5,186 nucleotides of DNA from Actinomycetota bacterium (GTDB lineage: Bacteria > Actinomycetota > Thermoleophilia > Solirubrobacterales > Solirubrobacteraceae), in NCBI GenBank assembly GCA_005788585.1, contig SYBY01000519.1:1-5186 (forward strand), in the 5' to 3' direction. The stretch's first letter is position 1, and the number at the start of each line of letters is the position of its first letter. The translations under genes and the position numbers were made by a program. Below are positions 4,511 through 5,186 of the stretch, piece by piece. The notes below the pieces were generated by a model. That model searched no databases. It was not told where the DNA came from and worked only from the letters and a program-made list of their open reading frames with translations.

Positions 4511-5186
4511 GCTGTCGCGAGGCTCCGGGTGGCGGCCAGCGCCTGCTCGAGGTCGCCGAGGATGTCGTCGATGTGCTCGATCCCGACCGACAGCCGGACC
4601 GTCTCCTGGCTGACGCCCGCCGACGCGAGCTCCTCCTCGGAGAGCTGGGAGTGCGTCGTCGAGGCGTTGTGGATCGCCAGGGACTTCGCGTCGCCGATGT
4701 TCGCCAGGTGGCTGAAGAGCTTCAGCGACTCGATGAACGCCTTGCCGGCCGCGGCGCCGCCCTTGACGCCGAACGTGACCAGCGCCCCCGAGCCACCCTG
4801 CAGCACCCGCTGCGCGACGTCGTAGTAGGCGCTGCTCTCGAGGCCCGGGTAGTAGACCCACTCGACCGCATCGTGGTTCTCGAGGTACCGGGCGACCGCC
4901 AGCGCGTTGGCGTTGTGGCGCTCCATGCGCAGCGGCAGCGTCTCTATGCCCTGCCGGAACAGGCACGCGTTGAACGGCGACAGCGCCGCGCCGGTGTTGC
5001 GCAACAGCACCGTGCGGGCACGGCCGATGAACGCGGCCGGACCGAGCGCATCGCGCCAGACCACGCCGTGGTAGGAGGGGTCGGGCTGCGTCAGACCGGG
5101 GAACCGCGCGGCGTTGGCGTCCCAGTCGAAGTTGCCGCTGTCGACGATCGCGCCGCCGACGCCGCGGTCCTTGGCCTCGAACCACA
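4507..5186 (-). CDS. metY: O-acetylhomoserine sulfhydrylase (MetY), C-terminal half (5' end beyond the window)
   Basis: The last 225 residues of a PLP-dependent Cys/Met-metabolism enzyme; family members are about 430 long. MetY exchanges the acetyl group of O-acetylhomoserine for sulfide, giving homocysteine and acetate. Landmarks read in order: GGAIVDSGNFDW, LTQPDPSYHGVVW, GAALSPFNACLF, QGIETLPLRMERHNANA, VEWVYYPGL, LKLFSHLANIGDAKSL, ASTTHSQLSEEE and VRLSVGIEHIDDILGDLEQAL. The frame is open to the right edge; the GTG at 5064 is an internal valine, not a start. The stop TGA (4509-4507) overlaps the metX GTG. Two points differ from the family pattern. The usual HPASTTH reads HNASTTH (Asn codon 4668-4666), and the residues at the window edge read WFEAKDRGVGG where TK-W-IGGHG-type sequence with the PLP lysine is expected. 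Identity as MetY is secure; whether the enzyme is fully normal is not. Confidence 0.93.
   Translation of the reverse strand, partial: WFEAKDRGVGGAIVDSGNFDWDANAARFPGLTQPDPSYHGVVWRDALGPAAFIGRARTVLLRNTGAALSPFNACLFRQGIETLPLRMERHNANALAVARYLENHDAVEWVYYPGLESSAYYDVAQRVLQGGSGALVTFGVKGGAAAGKAFIESLKLFSHLANIGDAKSLAIHNASTTHSQLSEEELASAGVSQETVRLSVGIEHIDDILGDLEQALAATRSLATA

Noticed and set aside
3581..4825. Long plus-strand open frame (414 codons) opposite metX and metY
   Set aside because: Both genes beneath it are securely identified by catalytic motifs. This frame crosses the metY/metX boundary and shows no recognisable domain.
3395..5185. A single 596-codon minus-strand protein including metX
   Set aside because: Only the part after the GTG at 4510 is MetX. 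The part upstream is an Arg-rich out-of-frame reading of metY.

Overview
This is a GC-rich (roughly 70% by eye) bacterial chromosome segment with strongly G/C-biased third codon positions. The base composition, a GTG start and a coiled-coil protein ending in an Rpf-like transglycosylase domain fit Actinomycetota, perhaps the Solirubrobacterales/Thermoleophilia side. That placement is inference, because no rRNA or other phylogenetic marker is present. I see no mobile element, CRISPR array or phage gene.

Layout, left to right. (1) 1-1872, minus strand: the first 624 codons of a large secreted, glycine/serine/threonine-rich repeat protein that runs off the left edge. (2) 1873-2212: a 340-base intergenic region with no convincing gene. 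It is dense in palindromes and contains a hexamer, TGGACG on the minus strand, five times in one orientation. (3) 2213-2300, plus strand: a complete tRNA-Ser(UGA). (4) 2325-3353, minus strand: a secreted coiled-coil protein with a C-terminal transglycosylase domain. (5) 3395-4510, minus strand: MetX, homoserine O-acyltransferase. (6) 4507-5186, minus strand: the C-terminal half of MetY, O-acetylhomoserine sulfhydrylase, which runs off the right edge.

metY and metX are translationally coupled through a GTGA overlap and form a direct-sulfhydrylation route to homocysteine: MetX acylates homoserine and MetY replaces the acyl group with sulfide. The transglycosylase gene follows metX after 41 bases on the same strand. 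Those 41 bases hold a perfect 8-bp hairpin, so the gene could be read through from metYX or separated from it by weak termination. The tRNA is convergent with the transglycosylase gene and divergent from the repeat-protein gene.

Most unusual points: the roughly 187-residue repeats with paired cysteines in the secreted protein; the pairing of a PcsB/CwlO-like coiled coil with an Rpf-like muralytic domain; the operator-like intergenic region; and a MetY segment at the right edge that departs from the family consensus around the PLP-lysine loop. None of these by itself demonstrates a new system.
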